Assembly (NCBI GenBank): GCA_036768485.1
Contig: JAVLUZ010000142.1
Location: forward strand, 22,472,290 to 22,536,289
DNA length: 64,000 nucleotides
Reading direction: 5' to 3'
From: Mermis nigrescens
Lineage: Eukaryota > Nematoda > Enoplea > Mermithida > Mermithidae
Part shown: positions 49,011 through 62,081 of the stretch, one piece after another
How positions within the stretch are numbered: the stretch's first letter is position 1
How the letters are laid out: each line of letters starts with the position of its first letter
The notes under the pieces: model-generated
Seen by the model: the letters and a program-made list of their open reading frames with translations, nothing else
Told to the model about the DNA's origin: nothing
Databases searched by the model: none
Program-made: the position numbers and the translations under genes

Positions 49011-49795
49011 GTATAATAATAAAATTGTCATGAAAATTCCTAACTGACTAATGATTTCGGGAAATTAATGCCTTTTCAAGTAGGTACGTATTTATGCACA
49101 TAAATAGTTTTACCAATGCAATAACATTGCTTATATGAATTCATAGCAAATTTAAAACATGCAGGATTTGGTAAAAAAGGCCTATTATTTACATTTCGTA
49201 ATATTTTAGTGCTATCCTACTTAAACTTATTTTTGGCTGCAAGATTACAACTACATATTTGTGTAACTTCAGTGCTGCGAAAGTGCCTTAAATGATTTAC
49301 TCGCCATTTAACCAAAAACAGAGGCGTAGCCAAGACTTTTGTGCAGCCAGTTTCTCAGTTTTCAGAAAATACTGTGCAGCGCTCTACTTGATGTTTATTT
49401 TGACAAAAAAGGATTAAGTATCCGCCCGATTTAAAATGCAAATGAGGTTTTATTTTTAGAATTTTTTGATTCTGAAAAACGCGATTTATTGCTTACATTC
49501 CATAGCGCATGTAAAACTACGCTGTAGGCCGAATTTAACGCGCACAAAAATATAAGTAAATCAAGATCTTAAAGACGACTGGACGAAAATGAATATTTGA
49601 TATTTGATACAAAATTGTTAGTAAATATGCACATTCAATAAGTTTATATACAATACAATATGTACATGTAATAGGTTTATATTCACATTCATGCCAGTGC
49701 AAAACTTTATTGCTATTCTAAGAGAATGAAAAAATTAAGTATTTCGATTTTGAAAAAATATTTATTCATAGTGATAGTCACACATGGGCTTGGGG

Positions 49796-49895
49796 NNNNN
49801 NNNNNNNNNNNNNNNNNNNNNNNNNNNNNNNNNNNNNNNNNNNNNNNNNNNNNNNNNNNNNNNNNNNNNNNNNNNNNNNNNNNNNNNNNNNNNNN
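49796..49895. other. Assembly gap, 100 N
   Basis: Exactly 100 N, the usual placeholder for a gap of unknown size. The bases before it (CACACATGGGCTTGGGG) look like the left end of a CACGTGGGC MITE. Confidence 0.99.
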
Positions 49896-50329
49896 CGGCA
49901 TGTGGACAACTGAGTATTGATGACTCGAAGGATTGAACAGAAGAGGGATAATAGAGGGATGAATTCTACAGATGACACTTTTTTTGTTTTTTGAAATTCG
50001 GCATTATTTATCGAATCGGCAGTGTAAAGAGTGCGAAAATCTGGGGGTGAAAAAGCGCTTTTTGGTCGAGTTTTCTACCTTCGCTCTGTCCGATACTAAC
50101 TCCGGTTATGAGGGTTTTTAAAATGTTTTCTGGCAGAAGTAGCAGAGCGGATCAAGAGCTACATTCTGCCGCACAAGCAAAGTCTTGTATGCTCGCAATG
50201 GTGAGTTGAGATCCTGGGGTTTAAAGTTTACACTCTAGTGGATGGTGTAAAAAACGGATTTTAACTAAGATTTCTCTGCCAAATTTTTCCGCTTATGAGT
50301 CAGTGCAAATCAGAAGACAGCATTAATAA

Positions 50330-51735
50330 AAGTGCCTTACAGGGGCTAAGCGTCGCATGCAAAGCGCGCATTTAAAACGCAATATTGAGTGGTTTATGGG
50401 GGTGTAAAGTTCGAAGTCGGTAGAAAAATGGGCTAAAAAACACGTTTTTTCCGAAGTTTGATTGATAAATCATGCCAAATAATTTTTGCAACAAATTTTG
50501 GCACCAGGAATGTACTACGATTTAAAAGCTACAAATTGTACCAAACCGAATTTCTTTAAACTCAATGGGAGTTCGGTACGGAATTTTAAAGTTTACAGTG
50601 TTCTAAATGATGGAAAATACGTTTTTGTTGCGTTTTTTGTTCGCCACTTTCTCCGTCAGAAGTCGGGACAAGTCTCAATAGAATAAAAATAAAGTGCTTT
50701 ATATCGGTGCGTGTCAAAGCAAATTGTCTATACATTAATATTTAGCGAGTGTAAAGTCAAAAATTTGGAGTTTTAAAATGCGTTTCTGTCTTGTTCTTTC
50801 TGCCTGCTTCTCCGGTTACGAGTCAGGGACACGTTTATCAAGTCTAGAAATGGACCAGGAATCAAATTTGATATGCCAGTCTGGCGCATATATTTACACT
50901 CTACGGTGTTGTAAAGTAGTTTACACCAATTGTTAGTTTGCCCATCGAGCATTATGTAGACTTAATTTTTCATAAATATTAATCGTAATATCGGAACAAT
51001 ATCAAAATTACGAATCTGACTAAGATCTTCTTTACACTAGGTGTTTACATGAAGTTTACATACATATATATTTATCTTCGTTTTTGAGCATTCCTGAAAA
51101 CCTAATTTTTTCTTGGAGCCTAGAAGTTTTCAAAGGATCAAATGTGAGACGTCACGTAGGCGCGTTTGTTTACATCCAACAGTGATGTAAAGTAGTTTAC
51201 ATTCATTGTATTATATGTCCTCAGACCATTGTAGAGACATAATTTTTTCATGAATGTTGATCATAATATCCGAGTAATTTTTTACACTGCATGTTAGCCT
51301 TTGTTCTAGAGCATTGCAAAAATCGAAATTTTTTCCTGAGATATAAAAATTTACAGGGAATGAAATATATACGTCAATTGGGCGCGCTTGCTTACACTCA
51401 GCAGTATTGCAAAGTGGTTTAAACCTAATGTTTATTGTCTTTAAAACATTATGGAGACTCATTTTTCCATAAATGTTGAAAGAAATATCGGAGCAATATC
51501 AAAATTACGAATCCGACTAAAATATTCTTTACGCTATGTGTTTGTGTAAAGTTTACGTTACGTGTTAACCCTAATTCGATAGACTTGCAGAGACTTTGTA
51601 ACTGAAGTCAAGAAATTTTCAAGGATTCATATGTGAGACATCAATTAAGTGAGTTTGTTTACCCTCAAAAGTAATCTGAAGTGATTTAAAAATTATGTTC
51701 AAGTGTCCTTAGATCATTGAAGAGATGTAATTTTG
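50330..51735. repeat. Diverged satellite-like array, unit about 270 bp
   Basis: Blocks with CATAAATATTAATCGTAATA, AATATCAAAATTACGAATC and GTAAAGTAGTTTACA recur at about 50940, 51230 and 51465, with weaker copies before and after. No gene is seen. Confidence 0.65.
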
Positions 51736-51944
51736 TCTTAAATGGGTTGCATTAAAGTTAAATCTTTCTTAGCCGTGTTTATAATATGTTTCACAAAATC
51801 TTGCTCATGGAGGAGCTATCGTTTAATTGATGTAAATTGCCTGCAAAAGTGGTTTAAAATGAACCAGCAATCACACTACTGTGCACAGAAGTCGACAAAG
51901 ATATACAGCTTTATTGTAATCATGTACATTAATAAGCCGTAAAC

Positions 51945-52780
51945 TGTTAGTATTCTCTACACCTAGTAGTTGTGTAAAGTTTGCACTATTCATTTGTTGT
52001 TAATATGTAGTCTATACTACAAATTTATTTTACTACCAAATCAAAGCGTTAGTGCTCCTTACATTTGATACTTGCGTGAAGTTTTTGAATTTTTGCCGAA
52101 AATCTTTGCCTTCTAATTTACCAACATCCCGCCTTTTCCATTTTCTTGAAGTTTAAAATCTTTTATAATTCTCTTCATAATTTAATGGTAGGTTTTAACT
52201 TTAAGTTTCTCTTGGTTTACAACTCTCGCTTAGCAAGCTCATTTTTCAAAACTTTTTCATAGTGATCAGATTAGTTGCGTTTAGTTTGGAATTGGTGGAC
52301 GGTCGTTATTTTATTACTCGGCTTAAATAAACCAAGTGACTATCTTTTGATTATTTTCTTCATCGCAAATTCAAACACCCAATTTTCAATTTGAAAATTG
52401 ACCCAATTTTCAATTTGAAAATTGATTAAATTTTCAATTTGAAAATTGAAAATTGGGTGTTTTCAATTTCAAAAGTCACAACACATTGTGCTTGTGTATT
52501 GATTGAGTGAGGATTTGCAATGTGAATTCGTCGGTTAAATTTTTGTGCTTGATTATAAGTGAACTGCACATTAAGAAGAAATAACTTAATGCAGTTTTAA
52601 TTTGAAAATGGATGGTGTCAATAAGGTTGTCTTGTTTAAAAAGGATAATGCTGATGTTAAGAACAATATTGTTTTCCGCGTTCTTGGACTGTTGTCATTA
52701 TTGTGGCATGTTACTGATTGTGTTTACTGACTGATGTACTGAAATCACGCTAATTAAAAGTAGTGTACTAGCAAAGAAAA
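51945..52780. repeat. Right arm of the large inverted-repeat pair
   Basis: Inverted counterpart of 46780-47130, with extra sequence including an AATTTTCAATTTGAAAATTG palindromic array at 52380-52465. The interval between the arms holds a family E repeat, the gap and the satellite-like array. Confidence 0.75.
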
Positions 52781-53512
52781 ATGCTCCGATGGAACAAAAA
52801 AGATGAATATACTTGGAATTGTGGATTATTATGGATGTAAAAGGAGGGGACTAGGAAAAATCTACTTAAAGTCGGAAAATCTGCTAAAAATCACACTTTC
52901 TCTAAGCAACGCAAAAAATCGATGTATATTCTGCGGCCTCTAAAAAAGTGTCTTTTTTAAATAATGTTCGAAGTTTCAGATAAGAGTGTATAAACGAAAT
53001 CTATCAAGGTTACTTTTTTAAATTGCTGGCACCTGATTGATAGAAAACTAAGAGGTATTGTATTTAAAGTTGTTTTGTTTTATGAGCATTATAGCAAGCA
53101 AAGCAGGAGCCGATTGATTAGTGCACACAATCGTTTCGGGCATGCTAGTGTATCTACATTAAGTCTGTTTCAAGTCAACTTACGTGTTTCCTACTGTTTT
53201 TAACCAACCATGTCTTCAATTGTCTTCGATGTTTGCTATTTCATTCAATTGGCTTGGAAGACTGTTAGTTTACTTAATATCATTTCATAGCTACTGCATG
53301 GCTAACGTGCTGCTGTTTCAATCATTGTTATGGTTGAATATTTATTTTAATCTGTTGGCCGCAGAATATACATCGATTTTTTGCGTTGCTTAGAGAAAGT
53401 GTGATTTTTAGCAGATTTTCCGACTTTAAGGTAGATTTTTCCTAGTCCCCTCCTTTTACATCCATAATAATCCACAATTCCAAGTATATTCATCTTTTTT
53501 GTTCCATCGGAC
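52781..53512. repeat. Element with long inverted ends, copy 2
   Basis: Same family as 46098-46790. The arms begin GCTCCGATGGAACAAAAAAG at 52781 and end with the complement at about 53512. The middle is closely similar to copy 1. Confidence 0.8.
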
Positions 53513-53514
53513 GT

Positions 53515-55700
53515 CATTTTTCTTTGCTTCTTAGTATGTATATACTTATTCAATTGACAACTTATATGAGATACATGGATACCTATTTATTCGATTAACC
53601 AGCGTAACGAATACGATGAAGCTCTGCTCTGACTTATAAAAATGGAAAATGCAAATTAGACAAAAATATTTGGCGTCGTTTTCAAGACGTTTGACATACA
53701 AAGCTATATAAGTGCATTAATACTAAAAGTCAGAGCTAGGCAAGGAGACAATCCCAGTTAATACCGTGTCGCATGTAATCGCTTATTTTGTTAAATTGGC
53801 TCAAGCACAGGAAGACTTAACTTTCTCGAGATTAGGGATGACAAATCGGATGTCATTATTTATATCCTTTGATGTAACTTCTGTTTATTCTCACTTTTCA
53901 AAGTCAAAATAAAACGAATAATTGTAATGTCAGACAAAAAAATTACTTTCAATTTTACTGAATGACAAAAATAATACATTATGAAAAAAATCCGTAAAAT
54001 TACATATTAATTCAATCTCTAAATAAGTCCTTTATCACATGTATGTGCAACCGCTATTCAGCAGTTGATTGACATGCGGTTTATGCCACATGTCATATTT
54101 GAATCTGTAGTCGGAGAATCGGAAAAAGTCGGAGAATCGGGACGGACGGAGAATCGGGACGGTCGGAGAATCGAGACGGTCGGAGAATCGGGATGGTCGG
54201 AGAATCGGGACGGGCGGAGAATCAGGACGGTCGGAGAAACGAGATTTTCGCGAATCTTAAAATAACCTCTCTTAGCATTAGGCGGAGAATCGGGACAGTC
54301 AGGGAATCGGGAAAGTTGGAGAATCGGGACGGTCGGAGAATCAGGACGGTCGGAGAATCGGACAGAGTGACTAATTCAACGCGGGCACGGACTCGCATTT
54401 GCCTTCGGAAGGTACTTAGTTACCAAGGCTGCTCTCAGCGCTGGCCAGGATCTGTAAACGCGTAGTGCACTCTAAACCCAACGGCCCTTAATGACCTACG
54501 GCCTTGACTCCCTCTGTCCTAATGTTGCTGACTGCTTTCCGTCGGAGTCTCAGCAGCTACGCCCTATGTCCTAGCTGTGAGTGCCTATGTAACCCCGGAA
54601 TATACGCAAGGTTAGTTGACCTGTCTCAACCCAAGTCTCAAGTTGATGATTTAACTTATTCACCAGTTCAAGTTCAGTTCCAGAAAAGTTTTTGGTTCCT
54701 AATACGTGTAGCACTCTAAACATTGATTCGAACAACGGCGAGCTCTACTCTGGACAGTCATCATAATAGAATAAATAAGATTTTAGCTATTTTTAGGGTA
54801 GTTTTTTCAAAAATAAGTCGGAGATAAGACTAAACATTATTTACCTTTCAGTTTCAGCCGGAATACAATATTATAATAATTTCCGTCGCGGCCCGGCCTT
54901 CCCTCGATATATGTTATCACCGGAAGGTTATTTTTCCAATTTTAATAACTCTTAATAACAACAGCACGAAGTGCAAGCCGGCACAAACAAAATAAAACAA
55001 ATGGCGCTCCAACGGGGTAACGCACCCGACTGAAACTCGGCTCCAACTAACTACTCACGTGATTAATCACAGTACATGTCTAGTCATCATCCAAAACAAA
55101 TTACACAAAGACTGAATTAACCTTTTACCGAGTCATTAGATCAACATGTTTACAGCGGTAATTCAAATAACTTATTTACTGATCTTAATGCATACATATG
55201 TAACTCTAATTTACCGGACAAGTACCTAATGGAATTTTGAAATGAAAGATAGGATTAAAATGGTAACTGAAGGCATAACCTCGAGCTAGCGCATCTCTAG
55301 GGTGGCTACTCGAGGGATTCTAATATGGTGTAACGTTGTAATCAAATTGCTTCGCTGATGATAATAACTTCGATATAAATGTTCGTACGGTGTCACTATC
55401 GCAGTTACACATAAATTTTTAATTTGAGCATTTATCCAGTGCTGGGACAAACTTTAGTAGCGCTGAATAAAAAGCTATCGGGTGGATCCTGTAGCAGGAG
55501 TGCTACTACACGGCTAGAAATGTCTACTTTGAAGTTTAACCCGCGACGTTAATGTTTCATTGTTTCTCAATATTATTCAATACTTTGTGCAGTTGTGAGC
55601 AAGAGCCCGAGTAGTCAATTAGTACTACACACGCGAATCAGAGCGGAAGATCCGGGAAACTGGTGCGGTAAAATTTTGCTCACGTAACGGTGGGAGGCGG
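53515..55700. other. No gene seen apart from the minisatellite
   Basis: Unrecognised sequence. The part at 55600-55640 (GTGAGCAAGAGCCCGAGTAG reversed) recurs inverted at 57312-57335, suggesting a further repeat over 55.6-57.3 kb. Confidence 0.4.
54105..54370. repeat. Minisatellite, about 15-bp unit GGTCGGAGAATCGGGAC
   Basis: Imperfect units at 54110-54240 and 54280-54365 on either side of a 40-bp non-repeat segment. Confidence 0.9.
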
Positions 55701-55712
55701 CGCCCCCGTTAC

Positions 55713-55775
55713 AGTCCAACACGGGTAGCTTCGACGACAAGCCGACGTTTTACCACTGAACTATGCGGGAGTTCG
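55713..55775 (-). repeat. tRNA-like sequence, probably a SINE or relic
   Basis: On the minus strand it has an A-box-like TAGTTCAGTGG, a possible 5-bp anticodon stem (GGCTT/AAGCT) with a 7-base loop GTCGTCG, and ends that can form most of an acceptor stem (CTCCCGC/ACGGGGG). The T-arm is not credible, so a working tRNA is unlikely. Confidence 0.3.
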
Positions 55776-55912
55776 CAATGTTTCTTAATATCTATTGTAT
55801 TTAAAGTGTAAACTCAGGATAAGCTGAATGCGCGATTTTTATCAGTAAGTTATTGATCTGCTGGAAGACGAGAAAAATTATAAGGCAAAAATGTTATGGA
55901 AAAACCCTTCCT

Positions 55913-56660
55913 TGTGTAAACGTAGCTTCTATGCTACGCTACAAGCTTACTTACGCCTGAAACTTTAGCTTACGCGCTTGCACTGGCGGTAATCGCCCTT
56001 TTTAGGGATCGATCACCAACCGGCGACTCGGGGGTAAGTGGCCCGGCCTATCAAGATAGCCCAGCCCTCTACGCACGCACCTAGTGAAACTTACTTACGT
56101 AACCCCTTTGAGATTAAGTACTTAAATAATGTTAGTTCCCGGAAACCTAATTGAGGGCTTTAAAAGATTATTATTTAACTTGTTTTTGGACCGAATATTG
56201 GTGCTTGAAAATATTGAGGGTTCCTAAGTAAAGTGTAGCACAAGGACAGAAATTCAACAGCACGGAAATTCAACTGAGCCCAACATCGTTAATCAAATAA
56301 TTAATTTTTACAATATTTTTGGACAGAAAATTGTGAAGCAATAAAAAATGCGACAGTACGAAGGATGCATGCTGCCGACTGTCACGTTACGCTAATCGGT
56401 TAAAATAAACAATGTATTTAACAGAGGGCGCAAGCCCCGCCAAAGGCATACAAATAATGCCAAATTGGCGCACAAATAATATAAGAAAATGCGCACGGGC
56501 GAAAAGAACGTGCCCGATGCGCGACGGAAACACGACGAAATTTCCTGCAGCCACACAGGGGAAAACTAGGGACAACGTGCGGAGACTACTCGACGCACGG
56601 AAAAAGAAAATCAACGCACAGCGTGGAAGCTGGCGAGAGAGGCTCAGAAGCTCAATGTAA
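55913..56660 (+). repeat. Dispersed repeat family E, copy 2
   Basis: Counterpart of 47337-48700. Contains the frame 56412-56660 (arginine-rich, CARAKRTCPMRDGN). No domain recognised. Not called as LTRs because no retroelement genes lie between the copies. Confidence 0.7.
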
Positions 56661-57840
56661 AATGAAAATTCTTAAGTGGAGGAAAGATCGTCAAAACTGC
56701 GCTCGCACGCAGTTTTAAACGATACGAAAAAGAGGCGTATGAACGCGGACAAAGAAAGCGCGGAATGGATCTACGAGAAAACAATAGGCCTATGGGCAAA
56801 GCTTACGGTAAAAGAATGTACAAACGAGATAGGCACGAATATGAGACACACACATATGACTTCAAGTACACATACTTAAGATATGATAGCACATGTACCA
56901 ATTCGTACTCAAGTCGCATTAAGCCCGAGTGCCCATTTTCCTATCCCGGATTTTTATTGAAAATAATGTATGGGAAAGGAAATGAAGATATGATAATTTT
57001 TGGAGGGTAGGTGGTCCTGGGCGACACACTATAGTGTTGCGCTTAGCGGTCGCGTACGTGTGAATGGAAATTGAATACGAAATTGTACATCTGGGCAAAA
57101 CAATCATGGAAATGTAGGTGCAACGTAGCGCCTAACAACTGGAATTTCGCGTTGAACCAACGCGGCGAAACAGGGTGTAGAGCGATCTCTACACTTGCTA
57201 CGTAGCTAGAGTGAGATCGAGCGACTTACAGTAAATAAGGAAGATGGGATTGCTGTAACCTCCGAAAACATGCACTGAAAAAGCTCTCGAATAAATGAAG
57301 CAGACTATTACCGACTACTCGGGCTCTTGCTCACTTTCTGCTTAAATAATGAATTGAGAAACAATATAACATCGACCTCACGGGCTCAGCTTCAAAATAA
57401 ATATTCCAATTTGTGTGCTGTGTACAATACGAATATATTTGTGAGGTGGGCACTTACGCGCTCATCGAACTGCTGCATTCTTTTCTCATGTGTTCGCGCT
57501 CAAACCAGTACCTATTACGTATGTAGGTTGGATGCTTCCGTCTCTAGCTGAAATGGAATCCTTTTTTAAGGGTTCCGCTCCCCAGACGCTGGCCAATGGC
57601 ATTGTTCAGAGATATGCATTTTTCCAGTTGCTGAATTCGAATCGTACCGGTTTACAATGGCAAAACGACCAATAGTTGTGCGGTAGTGTGCAGAAGTGGC
57701 ATCCCGTTGTAATTTTGTTTGATTTGACTTTCCCGAGTTCAGAAAGTTAATCTCTGGAATTTGTCCTTAACACATAAAGGACTGGGTCCGAGAAGGTCGT
57801 TTTTTTCATTTACAATAGTGCAGCATCTATCACCTACAAC

Positions 57841-60800
57841 TAGCGTTGGCAAAAGTCCGGGAATATAAAGACTTTCGGACTAAAGTCCGGACTACAAACC
57901 CAATTTTAAAGACTATCGGACTATGGTCCGGACTGTGATCCTTTAAAAAAGACTAGTCCGGACCACAGTCCTTTAATGCTATGTTACTTTGTTGCTTTTA
58001 TTTCCCATCAAATTTTATCCAGTTTGCCACAAACTTTATCAGTGTATTTATTCAGTTAACAAACAACAATCATATAGGTATCAATTGTATCAATGAAAAA
58101 TAAATCGGAATTTTATTTCTAAAAAATTTCTTTTTCCATTCGATTATCACTTCAATCGTGACGGTTTTTCTCCATAATCAAACTCATCCGGCTGAAAACG
58201 CGTCCGTCTTAACAGCCCCACCAATAATCCCAACAGCCCCACCAGTCCCAAGAGCCCCACCAATTCCCAGCAGTTCCACCGTTCCAGCAGTCCTACCGTT
58301 CTAACAGTCGAACTGTCCTAAGCACACATAAGCGTGGGGGAAGGAATATTTAGAGTTTAACTTCACAACCCGAAATTCTGGTAAACCTCCAAATTATGTT
58401 AGACCCCGAAATTCTATTTTTAGCACATTTCTCGGTCACTTTAACCCACCAGACCCACAGAATTTGTTCGCTGCCAATGTTGGTTCCAACTGCCCCACTG
58501 TTATAATCATATATGCACAGCACGACCGGTCTGGAAAAGGAGTGTTGAAGCCAAAAATTGACCTCAAAACTGGTATGAATGTTAAAATAGCGTAAAAACT
58601 ACGCTAATCCACATTTTGTGGCTATTTCAAAGCAGATTAGCGTAAAAGTTTTGATTTTCATTCAATTTTAACACTTATCTTTCCTTTTTTCACTAGAACA
58701 TTTTTCATTTTTTCTGGCATTGTAGAGTAGATCATAATGAGCAGGGATCCATTCTTGCGAGATGACTCGAATGAGGCAAAATCCTGGATTGCGCACAAAT
58801 GCTGAAGCTTCAATTCTGGCAGGTCTACCAGTTTCTCAGGAAGACTTATTCTGAAAATGTAAACCTGCACACTCGCTTATGGTCTCGATGAAATATACGA
58901 ATTCGGAAAATAGTCAAAAAATATCTTTCATAAAAAATTAATATTGCCCGATTTTATTATATCGTATAATAGCGATTGCAGTAATGGTGAGACTGCTGGG
59001 ATTACTGGTGGGGCTGTTGGAACGGTGGGGCTGTTGGGACTGGCAGGGCTGTTGGGATTTTTGGTGGGGCTGTTGAAACGGTGGGGCTGTTGGGACTGGT
59101 GGGGCTGTTGAGACATTACCCATGCACGCGCAGGTTAGGGAGGGGTCTGCTGGGGGTTTTGGCCTACCAGATCCGTGCTGACCCCATAGAATGGCCAAAA
59201 AGTGCCACTGACCCCCTATAAATTTTTTTGTTTCAGAAAATTTTTTTGAAGCTCTGCAAAAAAGTAACTTGAGTGATAAAAATGTATTGGAGGTTGTTTT
59301 TTCACATAAATTATCATCAGAATTGACCTTTGAGAGACCTTTTTGCATAAAAAGAGGGGAAATTTTGAATTTTTTTTGAAAAATTTCTGTTGAAAAAGTT
59401 GTTTCAATGGATGCGCGACATCGAGAAACGTCGTGCCCATGGACCATTTTTATCGCTTTTTTTATGTTTGAAAAAATTTGACCTTGACTCCCAGAATTTC
59501 TAAGCTGTACATGTGTAGTTTTAGTAGGTGCATCTGTCATTTTTCATGAATTTTAACAGCGTTTTTCTTGAATTAAAATGAAGCAGGTTTTTTCATAGTA
59601 TTGCATTTTGTGTTGTTAGGTAATGTATCGTTTGTGTTATTTGACAGTGATATCCCTCTGAAATAATACACCCTTTCATTCTTACAAGCGATCGAAAGAA
59701 GCATTTGTTTCTCCTGTTTAACCACAATGATGCCATATTCCAGACATCACACGTTTCTGTGAATATTTAATGCCGTTTTGTTTACAAAGTTGTTCAATCA
59801 AAGCTGTTGTAATGATTTTTACATTTTTCATGCCACAATTTCATTCCCATTGGTAAAGGTCTAAACTTGTGACTTTTTTCTTTTTAGACAAATTTTACTG
59901 ATATCATTTTTATGTAAAAAGCTCTGACCTGCAAATTTTCCTCAGTTCTACCTCAGACCCCTCTGGGGGCTGTTATATTAGTCCTGCCATTAAAGATCCA
60001 TGTGGGCTTGGGCGATTAACGCTCTCCTTTTTAGCAATACAAATTGCTGCACAAAAAATATTTTTATCTGGATCTGGATCTGTATCTGAATCTTTTTAAA
60101 TTTTGATCTGGCAAAACGATCTGGATCTGGATTTGGTTATTTTCTGATCTTGATCTGGATCTGCCAGAAAATTTGAACCCGATCTTTATCTCGATCTGGA
60201 TCTGGGTAAAAACCTGCATCTTTTACATCACTACTCGCCACTTTTACAAGTGAGGCATAATGGGAGAAAATCGCCTGAAAAGAAATTTACTTTTTCTTCT
60301 CTTCCAGTATTTGAAAATCTCATCATCAGAAATCTCCACATCAGTCGTTTAAGGTCGATCGGTCGGTGGGCGACCCGTAAGTGGAAATGTGCATCCCTTG
60401 CAAATACCTTTGTTTTCATCTTTATTATGTATATACAAAATAATCATGAATTTAGCCGAATTTTTAGTTTGATATTTTCCAAGCTCTACTGTAAAAAGCG
60501 CTACACAACAAAAAGCGCATGAATAACTTGAGAGAAAAATAAATCTACAAGTAATAACACTAAATAATATTTTGTGAATTAAAGATCAACTTGAGGATCA
60601 TAGTCCGTAATCCGGACCATACGTGGGCAGCAAGAAAATTCTGGCGGGGGGGGGGGTGCAAGATTTTTTGAAGGTCAAAAAATGGCCTTGAAAATGGTGG
60701 TATCGCGATAAAAACACCATTTATCGACGTTTCTCATCAAGCAGTACCCATTGGCATCAAAAAAGTGCGAAAAAAACGAAAAAAATTTTCAAAAATTGAA

Positions 60801-61016
60801 TTCTGGGGGTATTTTGATTTCTGGGGGTATTTTGGTTTCTGGGGGAGGTGCATACCCCCACGCCCAGGTGTGGTCCGGATCGTGATCCTAAAAAAGACTA
60901 CGATCCGGTAGTGCACTACGGTTTCAAAAAGGACCAGTCCTTACAGTCCGAGGATCATAAGGATCAGTCCTGGACCATGAACCGGCAGTCCTTAGTCCGG
61001 ACTTTTGCCAACGCTA
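57841..61016. mobile_element. 3.2-kb hAT-type element
   Basis: A perfect 8-bp duplication CCTACAAC (57833-57840 and 61017-61024) flanks inverted ends TAGCGTTGGCAAAAGTCCGG. Subterminal repeats of GGACTnnnGTCCGGAC type lie on both sides. Inside are two opposed tracts rich in AACAGCCCCACCA (about 58205-58320 and 58985-59115), a GATCTGGATCTG repeat (about 60060-60210) and a nested MITE at 60618. No recognised transposase. Confidence 0.9.
60618..60872 (+). mobile_element. 255-bp CACGTGGGC MITE inside the 57841 element
   Basis: Ends CATACGTGGGCAGC and CGCCCAGGTGTG. Flanks ATCCGGAC and GTCCGGAT match at 6 of 8. It sits in the subterminal TCCGGA repeats of the larger element. Confidence 0.8.
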
Positions 61017-61029
61017 CCTACAACACGTC

Positions 61030-62080
61030 AACTTAAACTTTCGGCAAAAAACCAAACCACAGCTGCAAATATGTAGCACTAGAAATTCAAATTTTGGGGG
61101 TCTATCGATTTTTGGAAGGAGGGGGTCCGCCGGATTCCCAGGGACGGGGTTTAGATCAGACATACACATTAGAAGTTGGTAGGGATCTTGACCCCCCAGA
61201 ACGGAAAATTTTATAGGGAAAATGAGGCAAAACGATGGCCAAAAAACGGAAGAAAATTAAAAATTTTCTACAAATGTGCGTGAAAGTGTCCGCAAACTGT
61301 GCAATATCGTAGTTTTAACGACACATTGGTGCTTATACTAGTTTTTTAGGTCATTTTGGCCCAAAAAACTCAATTACTGACCCATACCCCAGATTGGCCA
61401 TACTGTGCATCTACGGTCCAGATCCCCACGCCCATGTTTGTTTACAAATTGTATCGAACGTTGTGATGTGCAACCGAAAGATGTAAAAATTGTCCTATTT
61501 ACAAATTCCTAACAATACGGGCCAATCAAAAGTTCTACTTATTCGAGCTAATTTTGTCTTGCATATCGCTCACTTATCTTACGGCCGGATAGGGAGATTT
61601 AAACGAAAGTAAAACGCAGATGCACGTAAATTAATTTACTACAACCGGATAAATACGACCGTGCTATCGAAACTAGATAAACTTGTAAACCCCTCGCGAT
61701 GTATACGTAGACTCATCAGGCACGTATCTGTGGGGAAGGAGGAGGCGGTTCGGACCCCCCAAAAATTCAGAAAAATCGGAAAAATAGGACTTTTTAAACG
61801 TTAATTTGTGCTATTTTTGTCCTTTTTGGGCTTAGTGCCCCCAAAAAAATTGGTGTTGGTCCCCCAAAATAGGACGGCCAGCTACGTGCCTGAGACTCAT
61901 TTACAGTTAAACGTTTTGTATTTATACATCGAGAATCTAATGAGATGTGCGTACGAAAGGCGAGTGCGCTGCAACAAAGCTCGATCAGGGTAGACTGAGG
62001 TATAATTTTATAATAAGTTCGGTGCGGAATGAACTAATGAAATTAAACAACTAAGTTAGCAGATATAAAATCATTCTCTG
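61030..62080. other. No gene seen; 3' flank of the ankyrin exon
   Basis: Several short G-rich repeat pieces. The stretch nearest 62080 is presumably the 3' UTR of the ankyrin gene. An AT-only ATTAATTAATAA array lies at 62285-62400, on the other side of the exon. Confidence 0.4.
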
Positions 62081-62081
62081 C

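Noticed and set aside
48465..49031. Overlapping frames with CRSPGTVG-type repeats
   Set aside because: They are the 17-bp minisatellite read in several phases.
47337..56400. LTR retrotransposon with LTRs at 47.3 and 55.9 kb
   Set aside because: No gag, protease, RT or integrase between the copies, no matching primer-binding site, and the homology extends past any LTR-like boundary.
58658..58870. 70-residue minus-strand frame inside the hAT-type element; a second phase reads FVRNPGFCLIRVISQEW
   Set aside because: Two phases are open over the same bases and I recognise neither. Kept as a point to check under the element rather than as a gene.
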